Position numbers and translations under genes: made by a program. The notes beneath the pieces are model-generated. The model saw only the letters and a list, made by a program, of their open reading frames with translations. It ran no database searches and was not told the DNA's origin. From Paguma larvata (Eukaryota; Chordata; Mammalia; Carnivora; Viverridae): DNA of 64,000 nucleotides. This document shows, one piece after another, positions 32,516-43,698 of this stretch (position 1 is its first letter; each line of letters opens with the position of its first letter). Where the stretch lies: assembly GCA_030068075.1 (NCBI GenBank), contig CM057835.1, forward strand, positions 36,321,715 through 36,385,714, written 5' to 3'.

Positions 32516-32732
32516 ATTTTTTATTTATTTTTGTTTTTTAATGTTTATTTATTTTTGAGAAAGAGACAGCGCCAGTGGGGAGGGGCAGAGAGAGAGGGAG
32601 ACACAGAATCTGAAGCAGGCTCCAAGCTCCGAGCTGTCAGCACAGAGTCCAACATGGGACTCGAACTCACCAACCGCTAGATCATGTGAGCTGAAGTCGG
32701 ACACCTCACTGGCTGAGCCACCCAGGCATCCC
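32516..32732 (-). mobile_element. CAN-type SINE with 18-bp TSD
   Basis: TTGTATTAGGGGAAGTTT (32498-32515) recurs with one mismatch at 32733-32750. Near-consensus body. Confidence 0.97.
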
Positions 32733-32868
32733 TTGTATTAGGGGGAGTTTCGCCCAGGGCTGCAGCCAGGGGTGGAACATAGGTGCCACTTCAGAGCACT
32801 ATCTGTTTAGCCACATAGACTAGGGGCCTTGGAGACAAAGGAAGTCTCTAAGGCCAGGAGCCAGAGGG

Positions 32869-32975
32869 CCCTTTCTTTTTCTTTCCTCCTCCTCCCCCTC
32901 CCCCTCCTCCCTCTCCTCCTCCCCCTCCCCCTCCTCCCTCTCCTCCTCCTTCCCCCCTCCCCCTCCTCCTCTCCC

Positions 32976-33010
<35 letters not shown>

Positions 33011-33059
33011 CTCCCCCTCCACCTCCTCCTCCTCTTCCTCCTCCTTCTTCTTCTTTTTT
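32869..33059. repeat. 191-bp polypyrimidine (CCT/CTC/CCCCT)n tract
   Basis: Every plus-strand base from 32869 to 33020 is C or T. After one A at 33021 the tract stays pyrimidine to 33059. It is the hugely expanded tail of the antisense SINE that follows, and so purine-only on the SINE's own strand. Confidence 0.97.
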
Positions 33060-33280
33060 ATATTTGAGAGGGGAGAGAGAGAGAGAAAAATAAAGAGAGA
33101 GCGAGAGCGAGCATGGGTGTATGAGCTGGGTAGCAGCAGAGAGACAGGGAGAGGGAGGATCCCAAGCAGGCTCCATGCTGTCAGCGCAGAGCCTGAAGAG
33201 GGGCTCAAGTTCCTGGACGGTGAGATCACAGCCTGAGCCAAAGTTGGATGTTTAACTGAATGAGCCACCCAGGAGCCCCC
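33052..33280 (-). mobile_element. CAN-type SINE, antisense
   Basis: TATTTGAGAGGGGAGAGAGA, CCCAAGCAGGCTCCATGCTG, GATCACAGCCTGAGCC and GAGCCACCCAGGAGCCCC. Confidence 0.94.
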
Positions 33281-35202
33281 AGAGGTGCCTTTCTTAGGGG
33301 TTCTTTGCACAGTCCCCACAATGGAAGAAGGCTGAAGAAAGCCAATTGGCAAATCTTGATGGGAAAAATGGTCATGACCCAGGAGAGTCGAGACTGTCCA
33401 ACAGGTTGGTGCCACATTCGGGGTGTACGCAGCCTGTACGGTGGCAAGGCTTAGGTGCGCTGTTGTTGAATATAATATTCTGCTGGTCACTGTCTTAAAA
33501 TTCTTAATAGTTTTTGAACAAAACCCCAACAGTTTTGGTCCCACATTTTATTTAGTACCGGGCCCCGCAAATGACGTAGCCTGCCCTGAGCACGTGGTCT
33601 GCAGCCCTAAACGGGGAAACCCATGCTAGATGCAGGGAGAGACTGATTTATAATGGACACCTGGGCTCCCCCCACCCCCCCAGCCTGGACGTGGTGCCGC
33701 CAGAGCACATGGGGCCACGTCAGACCAGGCTGCGTTAGCACCTGGCAATTGAGGACCTGTAACGTTTTTTTCTTGCAGTTCAATTATCTCAGTAAATGTG
33801 AAAATAGAAATGACAACTCCACTTCCCCTAAACCTTAACACCTTGTGTGTGGCGGTCCTTCATGCTAAAGGTGGAGGAGGAAGACCGAGAACTGTGTTAA
33901 GGGTGGGGTGGAGCCAGGAAGTGGTCGGTGGATAGAGACGGTTAGGGAGGCTGGCTCCGGGAAGTCCAGGAGGGGAAATGTGTGGGTTGCTCTGACTTGC
34001 CAAAAATTCCATCACAGTTTTCCACATCTCCCGTTGTTACATCTGCTTTATACCCAGCGCAAGGCTTCAGGAGGCAGGAAACAGCAACATTCAAGCATTA
34101 GAGGAGAATTTTTTACGTACCAGGATTTAAGCTCGTCAGTATACTATTACTTGGTCAATTTTTATATATATATTTTTTCTGTTTGGCCTCATTACCGTAT
34201 TGCAACAGTATTGTTTTTTACTAGTTTACACGTGTTATCGTGGATTTGTTTTTGCACAGCTTTTATGTGAAGCCGTATTCTGGGAGCCAACTCCCCAACC
34301 TGCACGTCTGCTTTTGGAACACGACTTGTTTGTAAGCTAGGACTGTGCCTGTTTAAAATTAGCAGAATACTGTATTATTATGAAGTCCCAAAGATAGTTA
34401 CAAAGCAAGAATGCCCTAAATATATCTTTAGGAGAATTACTGAGGTAACCAGTCTCCATAAGGGCCGCGGGAATTGGCGACGATGACGACGGGGGAAATT
34501 TTGGGTACACAGGGCTTTCTGCAGTTTTCATGCTGGCACCGGCTCTGGCATCTATTTTGACAGTAGGGAAAACCAAGACCTCAGACGGAGATTCCCTGGC
34601 TGCCCTACGGGCCAGGGGTGTGTGCGAGTGGAGGAGTCATCGTGCCCCTGTCTTTGGGAAGCCGAGGATACCTCCTTGCTCAGACAGCCTTCTTCTTTAC
34701 CATTCTGATCTCTGTTTTTATTTGTTTGTTTTCTTTTTACTGGTGTGTCCGGACTAAGGGTTTTGGAAAGTAATCTGTACATACTTTTTCCTTCTTATAT
34801 CTTCCCTTGGCCCGGCTTCTTGTCTGAGCTGGGGTCAGCCCCGTCCTCACTGTCCCTTGGGAGGGATGCAGCAGGAAGCCGAGTAGAGTAGCCTGTTAAG
34901 TTAGATAGACTCTGTTTTCCTAAAGTCTATGCTCCTAGGTCAGACCTGGTCAGTCTGGAACAAACTCAAAGCAAGAAGGATTTCCCCAGGGTAGACAGGG
35001 TCTCCTGGGCCTGGAGAAAGCTGACCTATTTAGTAGGCTGAACCTGCTGGGGCACCAACAGGAAATGGCTTTCTTTTGCCTTCTGTCTTTAAACATACTC
35101 AGTTGAATTTCCATTCCTGACTCCTTGCCATCACAGACTTACTTTTACTTTGAGGGTTGGAAGAATCCGTGCCATTTAATTTAAAATGTGAAACCCTCCC
35201 CA
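33281..35202. other. Intergenic DNA with no firm repeat
   Basis: No exon or RNA gene recognised. 34412-34457 shares a 46-bp segment with 36041-36086. 33540-33740 has somewhat more CpG than its surroundings. Confidence 0.45.
34412..34457. repeat. 46-bp segment shared with 36041-36086 (copy 1)
   Basis: TGCCCTAAATATATCTTTAG then GAGAATTAC...AGTCTCC. Gap-free match to copy 2 at 39 of 46 positions, same orientation. Confidence 0.8.
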
Positions 35203-35412
35203 GGGGCACCCGGGTGGTTCAGTCGGTTAAGCGTCAGACTCTTGATTTCAACTTGGGTCGTGATCTCATGGTTCGTGAGTTTGAGCCTAACACTGGGCTC
35301 TGCACTGACAGTGTGGGGCCTGCTTGGGATTCTCACTCTCCCTTCTCTCTCTGCCCCTACCTACTTGCTCTCTTTCTCTAAATAAATAAATAAACTTTAA
35401 AAAACTTAAAAA
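35203..35412 (+). mobile_element. CAN-type SINE
   Basis: GGGGCACCCGGGTGGTTCAG, CTTGGGTCGTGATCTCATGG and TAAATAAATAAATAAACTTT. First of two tandem copies. Confidence 0.95.
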
Positions 35413-35416
35413 TAAA

Positions 35417-35668
35417 GGGTGCCTGGGTGGCTCAGTCAGTTAAGCCTCTGACTTCGGCTCATGATCTCATGGTTCACGAGGTTGAGCCCCATGTCTGACT
35501 CTGTGCTGACAGCTCAGAAACTGTACTCTGCTTCAGATTCTGTCTCTCCCTCTCTCTGGCTCTCCCCCGCTCGAATTCTCTCCCTCTCTCTCTCTCTCTC
35601 AAAAAAAAATGTTAAAACAAAACTAAAAATAAATAAATAAACAAATAAATAAAACTTAAAAAAAAAAG
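35417..35668 (+). mobile_element. CAN-type SINE, tandem copy
   Basis: GGGTGCCTGGGTGGCTCAGT, ATGATCTCATGGTTCACGAG, then a (CT)n and a long A-rich AAATAAATAAACAAATAAAT tail. Confidence 0.95.
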
Positions 35669-37130
35669 TCAACTCCTCTCCAGATTTAATCCCAAATCTC
35701 TCCCTCCTCTCTGAAAGAAGCATGTTAAGGAGGAAGGGAGGAAGGGGTGTGGCTACATTCTTTGCTGGCCCCCTTGTCTCCCACACGTCTGCCCCAGAGG
35801 CAAGGAAAGGCCACCGCCCTGGAGTCACTGACCGCAGTTCCCAGTGAGCTCTCCCTCCATCTGGATGTGGACTGAAGGTGTAGGGGTGGTTTAACCCTCT
35901 CTTAGTTGGATGCCCTTGAGGATGAGTGTGTGGAAGGGAAGGCGGGAGACATGGAGAGAGACACACACACACACACAGAGCTCTCTGTGGGGGCCTGAAA
36001 GCAGAGACACCTGCTCCAAGCTGCTTGGCAGATGAGGCTGTGCCCTAAATATGTCCTTCGGAGAATTACAGAGGTTCCCAATCTCCTCCGGGCTTGAGCC
36101 CTTCCTCCGAGAGGCAAGGCTGGCACCCAAAGGCCACAAGCCAGACCCGATTGTAGAACCGATGCCTTGTTGAGCGCGGTGCTGTAAACTATAGGAATGT
36201 CACTCTAGTTTGTTGTCAACCCAGTGCTCTTTAGAGTCTGGCCCTAGAGGGCCCCACTCATGTCCCCTCACTGTCCGGATCCTGGATGCCTAGAGGCAGT
36301 GACCCTGCCTGGAAACCCGGCCCACAGGCTGTCTTGACCCATGTGTCCACTCCCTGAGGTGCCCTTGGAACGGATGCTGCAAAGAACCCCCGTCCGGAAG
36401 AGGCCTTTTGAGGGTAGAGGACAAGGGCTGGTCCCCACCACATACATACCTGGTGGTCTGTAAGCTGGGAAGGAGGGGGCATTCCAGCAGGGAGAGTGCA
36501 TGTTCTCCACCAACCAGGAAGTCTTGGGGCTAGGAGCCAGCAATTAATTTATCACTCGAAAACATCAAGTGACTTTTCTTTGAGTCCATGAGTTGCTGAG
36601 AGAAAAAAAATTAAAAGGTAAAATTCACAGTTTATCAAGTTATCTTATTTCTCATATCATCTCTCATCCATCCTTTCAAACATCTATTTTTGTGGTCATC
36701 TTCACCATTATTGACAGTCAGTGCTTTTAGCTAATGGATTTGTTTATTGATTCGTTAAAACCGGGCACCACCACCTGCCTGTGATACGGACTTAAGACAA
36801 AACCAAAGAAACCATCAAAAAATAAAAGTGAAAAGTCAAAAAGGCCTCTCCTGGACGCCTCCGAAGCCAGAGGGGGGAAAACATATGACTCTCAGAGACA
36901 CACTCACCTTGGCCAAACGTGCATGCACTAAACCCTGGCCACTCTGCTTCTTAAACTAGAGGTTATTTATTGAATAGCTCCTCACCATGGTAGGGGTGAG
37001 CTGGTCCAATGGCCACTAACCCTTCACCCCCAACTTCCCATCACAGGGAGATGGGGGATGGAAAGCATTGAATCAGAACTAGTGTCACCCTGCCTGGGCA
37101 ATAGAGACAGCCACTGCTAAAGGCTGACTG
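35669..37130. other. Intergenic DNA, nothing recognised
   Basis: Apart from the shared 46-bp segment and a (CA)n at about 35963-35978, no gene, RNA or named repeat is seen. Confidence 0.45.
36041..36086. repeat. 46-bp segment shared with 34412-34457 (copy 2)
   Basis: TGCCCTAAATATGTCCTTCG then GAGAATTAC...AATCTCC. The flanks do not match copy 1. Confidence 0.8.
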
Positions 37131-37360
37131 TACGTGCATATGCGTATGCGCGTGTGTGAGAGAGTGTGGATGTATGCGTCTGTGTTATGGATGCGCAGGC
37201 ATATGAGTAAGTGTGTGCATGTTATGCATAATGCATGTGCATATGTGTATGAATATATGTGTCATGCGTGGATACAGGTACGCGTGTATTTTGTGCATGG
37301 ATGTGTATGTGTGCATGCATTATATGTATATGTGTGTGTGTGCTGGCGTGTGTGTGAAAG
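37130..37360. repeat. Degenerate (TGTATG/TGCATG)n tract
   Basis: About 230 bases of alternating purine-pyrimidine DNA dominated by TGTG, TGCATG and TATG steps. Such DNA can adopt Z-form. Confidence 0.85.
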
Positions 37361-37456
37361 ATACGATGCCCAGCCTTGGGAAGAGGCGGATGGTGGAGAG
37401 TCTCAGTCCTGTGTCACAAAAATGCAGCCTGGAGCAAAGTCTGGGGGGCATTATGG

Positions 37457-37660
37457 CCAATAGTGAAGACTGGAACCATGCCAATAATGAAGACTGGAAC
37501 TACGCTCATACTGAACCCCAGAACCACACCAATAGTGAACCCCAGAACCACACCAATAGCGAAGACTGGACCACACCAATAGTGAACCCTAGAACCACAC
37601 CAATAGTGAACCCTAGAACCACACCAATAGTGAACACTGGAGCCACACCGATAGCAGCAA
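37457..37660. repeat. 24-bp minisatellite, 8 units plus a partial
   Basis: Unit CCAATAGTGAACCCTAGAAC+CACA. Units start at 37457, 37481, 37505, 37529, 37553, 37576, 37600 and 37624. The fifth is 23 bp (one base lost). The first two and the fifth carry GAAGACTGG instead of GAACCCTAG. Confidence 0.95.
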
Positions 37661-37689
37661 CATTTTCTCTTTTTCTGTGGCATTAGCCC

Positions 37690-38880
37690 TGGTGACCTCT
37701 CAGAACGGGATTACTCGTCTCTATGCAGTGAGTGTCCTTGAGGGGCCCACACCAGCTCCCAGCACTCCTGGAGGGGCCCTGAGCCTGAGCACTCTGCGGT
37801 CCATAAAGCATAGCAGGGAACCTCGGTGGGAAACCCTGGCTGAGAAGGGCTGCCTGCCCAAGCGGCCTGGTAGAGGATCTCCTGTGCAAGGGGCCATGAA
37901 CCCAGGGCAGGGAGAGAGGGGTCAGAAATCATTTGCAGGCCTCAAAAGGCTGTCACCCGATGAGGCAAAGGAACACTGGGGCTGCCAGAATCTTCAACTT
38001 TACTCCCCGTTCACTGTCTGAAACAGCCTAACTCACAAGTCACGTGGACACAATGACACCTGCCATAATGCTGTGGGAGAGGGGCCCTCCCAAACTCAGG
38101 GTAAAACACAGGGTCAGGTTACACAGGTCTGACCTGTGCAGCCAGCTAACTGGTGAGCCCGGCTCAGATTTATGCAGGGTGCATTCCTGGGTTGAAGGAA
38201 GGGTTAACATTTCTGACACCTGGGCCCAGCTGAGGTGTGGGTGGGTAGGGTGGGCAGGAGGCCTGGGAGGGGCAGGAGCTCAGTTCCTCACAGGGACTTC
38301 CGTGGGATCACCACGACTTCCTGCAGGAGCCCCGGAGCCGCCCCAGGGTCTCCGTCTCTGAGAAACAGTAAGATTCTACTTTGTGTTTGCTCCCTCAGCA
38401 GTCTCTCATGAGGAGTGAGAAAGGAGCTCACATCTTCACAGAGACCATTTTCCCTCCACGAGATGAAACAGGTGCGGCATCTGATTTCTGAAAGGCCTAT
38501 CACAGTATGGGCCGTGACAGCAATGAGTCAGCCTGCTATCGCAGGGCAGTCCCACTTCATAATTTGGTGACCTCGGTCAGGTGAAGTGACCTGTGGGCAG
38601 GCCTGGGTGAGTCATTAGTGGTGTCCCCTGTGTGTCCTCTTCCAAGCCAGAGGTTGTCTGCTCGCCTTTGTAGCCTGCAGGGACATCATGAAATTAAGGA
38701 GCCCAAAGCATAGTGGGTCCCGGTGTGTGTGTGTGTGTGTCTGTGTGTGTGTGTGTGAATGTGTGAGGGGGAGAGACACCAAAAGACTGAGCAGCAGATG
38801 GATGAAAATGGATGTGTCGTGTTGGGCACAGGTCCTGGCATGCAGGATATGCCTAGGACATTAAATGCCTGAAGACTTTT
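37690..38880. other. Intergenic DNA, nothing recognised
   Basis: Moderately GC-rich. A (TG)n microsatellite at about 38724-38757. No exon or RNA gene recognised. Confidence 0.45.
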
Positions 38881-39047
38881 TTTTTTTTTTAAGTTTATTT
38901 ACTATGAGAGAGAGAATCTCATGCAGCCTCCATCCCACACTGTGATTGTGGAGCCTGATGCAGGGCTTTAACCCACCAACAGTGAAATCATGACCTGAAC
39001 CGAAATCAAGAGCCGGGCACTCAATCAACTAAGCCACTCAGGCACCC
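38881..39047 (-). mobile_element. CAN-type SINE with 18-bp TSD
   Basis: AAATGCCTGAAGACTTTT (38863-38880) recurs with one mismatch at 39048-39065. Confidence 0.96.
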
Positions 39048-39167
39048 AAATGCCTGAGGACTTTTGCAGGTTCGGTTTTCAGGCTGAACTTTGGCTTTCC
39101 CCAAACATCAACTGGCTGAGCAGAGTGGAATGAAGTTATTTATACTGGTGCCATACAATCACAAGTT

Positions 39168-39395
39168 GGGGCGCCTGGGTGGCTCAGTCAGTTAAGCATC
39201 TGACTCTCGATTTCTGCTAAGGTTGTGATCTCATGGTTCATGAGTTTGAGCCCTGAGTTGGGCTTTGTGCTGACAGCTTGGAGCCTGCTTGGGATTCTCT
39301 CTATCCTCCTCTCTCTCCCCCTCTCTCTCTCCCTCTCCCACTTGCTCTCTCTTTCTTTCAAAATAAATAAACATTACAAAAAAACACTTTAAAAA
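39168..39395 (+). mobile_element. CAN-type SINE
   Basis: GGGGCGCCTGGGTGGCTCAG, GGTTGTGATCTCATGGTTCA and CAAAATAAATAAACATTACA. AATCACAA flanks it. Confidence 0.95.
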
Positions 39396-40090
39396 AAATC
39401 ACAACTCAACTTCCTCTTACCCATCCTGGAGAAAGAGGGAGTTTGATTCCAATTTTTAAAATTCCCATTCCAAATTTGATTCAATTTAAAACACATTTTA
39501 AAACTACTTTGACAGTATTTACTCCTTTTTTAATAATTTTACAACCTTGAGACTTTAGTTAAAAGACCCTGAACAGTCAAAGCAATCTTGAGAAACAAAG
39601 CTGGAGGCATCACACTTCTTGATTTCAAAGTCTATTATAAAGCTACAGTAATCAAAACTGTATGATATTGGCAAAAAAACCAGATCCGTAGATCAATGAA
39701 ACAGAACAGACAGCCCAGAAATAAAAACCCATAAATATATAGTGAGTAAATTTGCAACGTAGGAGACAAGAATACACAGTGGGGAGAAGACAGTCTCTTC
39801 AATAAATGGGGTTGGGAAAACTGGGTAACCACATGCAAAAGAATGACACTTGACTGCGATGTTACATCACACACAAAAATCAACTCAAAATGAATGGAAG
39901 ACTTGGGCATAAGACCTGAAGTCATCAAACTCCTAGAAGAATATATAGGTGATATGCTCCTTGACAGTGGTGTTGGCAATGATTTTCTGGATTTGAAAGC
40001 AAAAGCAAAGGTAATAAAAACAAAAAATAAACAAGTGGGGCCACGTCGAACTAAAAAACTTCTGCACAGTAAAGGAAACCATCAACAAAA

Positions 40091-40328
40091 TGGACCTTGA
40101 GAGCTTATTTGCAGGTTCTAGGGAAGCAGGGAAGTACAGTTGCTCATATACCCTTGACCCAAGAATGGCCCTCGTCTATCAGGGAAGTCTGTCCACTTCA
40201 GGAGGGATACACATGGAGCAGTGAGGGAGGAAGGGAACACCCACTCAGCCAACCAGATCAACCAAATTAACCCTGGTGACCAATGCCATTGGGGTGACAG
40301 ATGTCACAGCCAGATTGCCCTCACACCC
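40091..40328 (-). pseudogene. RN7SK (pseudogene): 7SK RNA retropseudogene, 3'-truncated and tailless
   Basis: Read on the minus strand it follows 7SK snRNA from its 5' end (GGTGTGAGGGCAATCTGGCT, then GACATCTGTCACCCC) through TCCCTTCCTCCCTCACTGCT and GGTCAAGGGTATATGAGCAA to TAGAACCTGC...AGCTCTCAAGGTCCATTT, about 240 of some 330 nt. The 3' third is missing and there is no poly(A). It sits inside a sense L1 and is flanked by ATCAACAAAA on both sides (40081-40090 and 40331-40340), a target-site duplication of the L1 sequence. It has many substitutions, so it is a dead copy of the RNA that regulates P-TEFb. A complete 5' end, a 3' truncation and no tail fit the tailless retropseudogene class. Confidence 0.9.
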
Positions 40329-40733
40329 ATATCAACAAAACAAAAAGGTAACCTACAGAATGGGAGGAAATATGTAAATTATATATCTGATAAAAGGTTA
40401 ATATCCAAGATATATAAATAACTCATGTAACATGCAATCTAATTAAAAATGAGTAGAGGATCTCAATAGACATTTTTCCAAAGAAGACATACAGATGGCA
40501 AATAGGTACATGAAAAGGTGCTCAGCATGCTAATCGCCAGGGAAATTAAAATCAAAACCACAATGAGACATCAGCTTACACGTGTCAGAATGGCTCTTAT
40601 CAAAAAGATAAGGGGAAAAAAAGCATTGCAGAGCATGTGGAGAAAACATGGCATGTGCACTGTTAGCGGGAATATAACTTGGTGCAGCCACTATGGAAAC
40701 AGTATGGAGGTTTCTTAAAAAAATTAAAAATAG

Positions 40734-40950
40734 GGGGCACCTGGGTGGCTCAGTCGGTTAAGCGGCCGACTTCAGCTCGGGTCATGATCTCACGGTCTGT
40801 GAGTTTGAGCCCCGCGTCGGGCTCTGTGCTGACGGCTCAGAGCCTGGAGCCTGCTTCAGATTCTGTATCTCCCTCTCTCTCTGCCCTTCCCCTGCTCATA
40901 CTCTGTCTCTATGTCTCTCAAAAATAAATAAATGTTAAAAAAAATTAAAA
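40734..40950 (+). mobile_element. CAN-type SINE, young, 15-bp TSD
   Basis: Near-perfect copy (GGGGCACCTGGGTGGCTCAG, CCCCGCGTCGGGCTCTGTGC, CTCAAAAATAAATAAATGTT). AAAAATTAAAAATAG is duplicated at 40719-40733 and 40951-40965. Retained CpGs suggest recent insertion. Confidence 0.97.
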
Positions 40951-41865
40951 AAAAATTAAAAATAGAACTATCATATGACCCAGCAATTCCACTTCTGGGT
41001 ATTTACCTGAAGAAAACAAAAACACTATCTTGAAAAGATATATGCACCCCCCATATTTATTGTAGTATTATTTACAATAGTCAACATATGGAAACAATCC
41101 ATCAATCAATGGATTCATGGGAAAAGCAAATGTAGTGTACACATGCACACACAGAGGAATATTATTCAGCCATATAAAAGGAAAGCCTGTCATTTTTATC
41201 AACATGGATGGACCTCGAAGACATTATGCCAAGTGAAATAAGTCAGACAGAGAAAAGCAAATACCACGTGATGTCACTTGTTGAATCTAAAAACAAAACA
41301 AGACAAAACAAAACCCAAAAAACTGAGCTCATGGATCCAGAGAACAGATGGGTGGTTGCCAGAAGCAGAGGGTTGGGGATAGGCAAAGTGGGTAAAGGCG
41401 GTCAAAAGATACAAAGTTCCAGTTATAAAGTATATAAGTCCTGGGATGTAATGTACAGCAGGGCAACTACAGTTAATGACACCGTACTGCATGTTTGCGA
41501 GTTGTTAGGAGAGTAGATGGTAAAAGTTCTTATCACAAGAAAAAAGTTTTATAACTATAGATGGTGACAGATGTTAACTAGATTTATTGGAGTGATCATT
41601 TCATATTACATCTAAATATTGAGTCATTATTCCAAAGCTAATATGATGTTATATGCAATTATACCTCAATAAAAAAAATAAAATAGGAAAGAGAAAAAAA
41701 TACTTTCATCAATCCCAATACAGGATTTGCAGTTATAGGACACCGAGTTATGATAATTATGGAATTGTTGCATTTAAATGATGTATTTGAGATACAACTG
41801 CCTTGACTGAAAATCAAAGGAGTTTTCAACTCAGCCTCCTTTGAGCTGGTTGCTTCCTTTTTTTT

Positions 41866-42073
41866 CTTTAGTTTTTTAAGTTTATTTATTTTGTGAGAGA
41901 TAGAGAGCATGAGTGGGGGAGGGACAGAGAGAGAAGGAGAGAGAATCCCAAGCAGGCTCCACACTATCAGCTCAGAGCCCTGTGCAGAGCCTGAACTCAA
42001 TGAACCGTGAGATCATGACCTGAGCCGAAACCAAGAGTCGGATGCTTAACTGACTGAGCCACCCAGGTGCTCC
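41866..42073 (-). mobile_element. CAN-type SINE, antisense
   Basis: AAGTTTATTTATTTTGTGAG, GTGGGGGAGGGACAGAGAGA and GAGCCACCCAGGTGCTCC. Confidence 0.94.
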
Positions 42074-43426
42074 AGTTGCTTTCAAGGTGCCTGCACTCAA
42101 AAGTGGTGTGACATTTTTTCAGTCTGTCATTGGTTCTAAATGGGGATTTCATGCACTTTTCAAAAAATCAATGGAGGAACAGTTTAGAGAAGTGTGGTTG
42201 GATGTCGGGAAATCACAAGGAGGAGTGTGGCTCTCCAGGGCTGTTATGAAAACCCGGAAGAAGAGAAGAGGCGTAGAGATGGCTTCCTCGAGAGGAACTG
42301 AATCCTCTGGTTGAGAGATTCAGCTTATTCAAAGTGACCTTGCCCAGAGGGAGCTAGAGGAATAAATTCCCTGACCCCACTCTTCCTGCCCCGTCTCCTG
42401 CTGAGGCTCCCCATCGACTGAGCCCAACTGAGCACCAGAGGATGAAAGAGAACTTAGTGTGTCCATCTGGGTCAGGCCTCGGGTAGAAAACAGGAGGAAG
42501 CACAGAAGATAGATCTGGAAGGTCATTTGTGAGAGGAAGGTTTTCCAATTTTTGATAGGTATCTTTGGAATAAAGAAGTCAATGACCTCTCTTCAGGTGT
42601 GTAAAATATAAGGGAAATGACATCTAAAGAAGAATTAAAACCCAAATGTATGGTAAACTGAAGAGTTGTAAAAATGCAACATTGAACTTCTAAGGCTAAA
42701 GTGTTATTTAATCCCCAAATAGTATTTAATGTAATAGAAACAAAAATATAATCACATAAAAATCTACATGATCATAATGTCAGCTAAGCTGCCCTGTGAT
42801 CTGGGTACCCACTGCAGCTGGGGCTGTGTGTGAGCTAAGTGCCTCTGACACTAGGGATGAGGGGAGTTCAAGACACCTGCTGACTAGTACTCGGTCTTAG
42901 GCTAATGGTTGGTCTGCAGATATTAGATAAGAAGGGGAAACTCTGAAGACACATGGTTGAGCCAGCTTTCTCTGGGACTCCATGAAAACATGGCGTCTTC
43001 CTCAGTGCCTCACTAGGGCTGGGCTCTGTGACTAGGAAAGTTTCTGAGACTTGCTTGCCCTTTTGACATCTGCTGGCCAATACTTCCTTGACCTAATGCC
43101 GAGCCAGCCCAAGTTATGGTGACAACCAGAGGGTAAAGAAAGTAATAGGGATAGACAGGAAAGGGAAGAGAAACCAAATAGCCCAGGAGACTAGGCTAAG
43201 GCAGAACCATGAGCAGATACAAAGAGACATCAAGAGTATCTACACGGAGAAACAGGGGCTAGAAAAATGGGGAACCGGAAAACAGGGAGATGATATTTTG
43301 AAACTGTGGGTTTTGATGGTAATCATGTTTATTTTAACAACTGCTGATAGCTTGGGTTTGGCTATTATAACAAATGCTCACTGCCCTTTGAAATACTGAT
43401 CAACTCTCCAACGACAGAAATGACTT
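42074..43426. other. Intergenic DNA, nothing recognised
   Basis: No gene, RNA gene or clear interspersed repeat. Confidence 0.45.
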
Positions 43427-43435
43427 TCAACTCAC

Positions 43436-43633
43436 GTTTTTAAAAGCATATTTATTTATTTGAGAGAGAGAACAGAAGAGGGACAGAGAGAGAAGGAGAG
43501 AGAGAATCTCAAGCAGGTTCTGTGCAATCAGTGCAGAGCCCAATGTGGGGTTCCATCCCACGGTTGGTGAGAGTTGGATCTCACGGTTCGAAATCAAGGT
43601 GTCAGACACTTAACTGAGTCACCCAGGCACCCC
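43436..43633 (-). mobile_element. CAN-type SINE with 9-bp TSD
   Basis: TCAACTCAC is duplicated at 43427-43435 and 43634-43642. Body with GAGTCACCCAGGCACCCC head complement. Confidence 0.95.
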
Positions 43634-43698
43634 TCAACTCACTACTTTTGAAATGAAAATATACTTTACTAATGAGTTCTAAAGATTTTTTTAAAATA

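Larger units (their letters stand above)
39470..41690 (+). mobile_element. L1 LINE 3' half (ORF2 end and 3'UTR), sense
   Basis: Sense L1 phrases in order: AAGCTACAGTAATCAAAACT, AATAAATGGGGTTGGGAAAA, AGGAAACCATCAACAAAATG, TTTCCAAAGAAGACATACAG, GGCAAATAGGTACATGAAAA, ATGACCCAGCAATTCCACTT, AACATGGATGGACCTCGAAG, then a 3'UTR ending in ATTATACCTCAATAAAAAAA. Frameshifts and stops make it non-functional. It carries a 7SK pseudogene (40091-40328) and a SINE (40734-40950), both younger than it. Confidence 0.92.

Noticed and set aside
32807..33544. 245-codon minus-strand open frame
   Set aside because: Its middle is the Glu/Gly-rich translation of the polypyrimidine tract and another part is SINE. No protein family; a by-product of low complexity.
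35514..35972. 152-codon minus-strand open frame
   Set aside because: Its C-terminal half is a translated SINE tail and (GA)n tract.
37457..37660. CRISPR-like regularly spaced repeat
   Set aside because: Units are contiguous 24-mers with no spacers, in mammalian DNA. It is a minisatellite.
39894..40100. Small protein gene (68 codons)
   Set aside because: It is a fragment of L1 ORF2 read in sense, ending at the 7SK insertion.
40734..40820. tRNA gene
   Set aside because: The A- and B-box-like sequences belong to the tRNA-derived SINE head; no cloverleaf with intact anticodon and acceptor stems. The same holds for every other copy.
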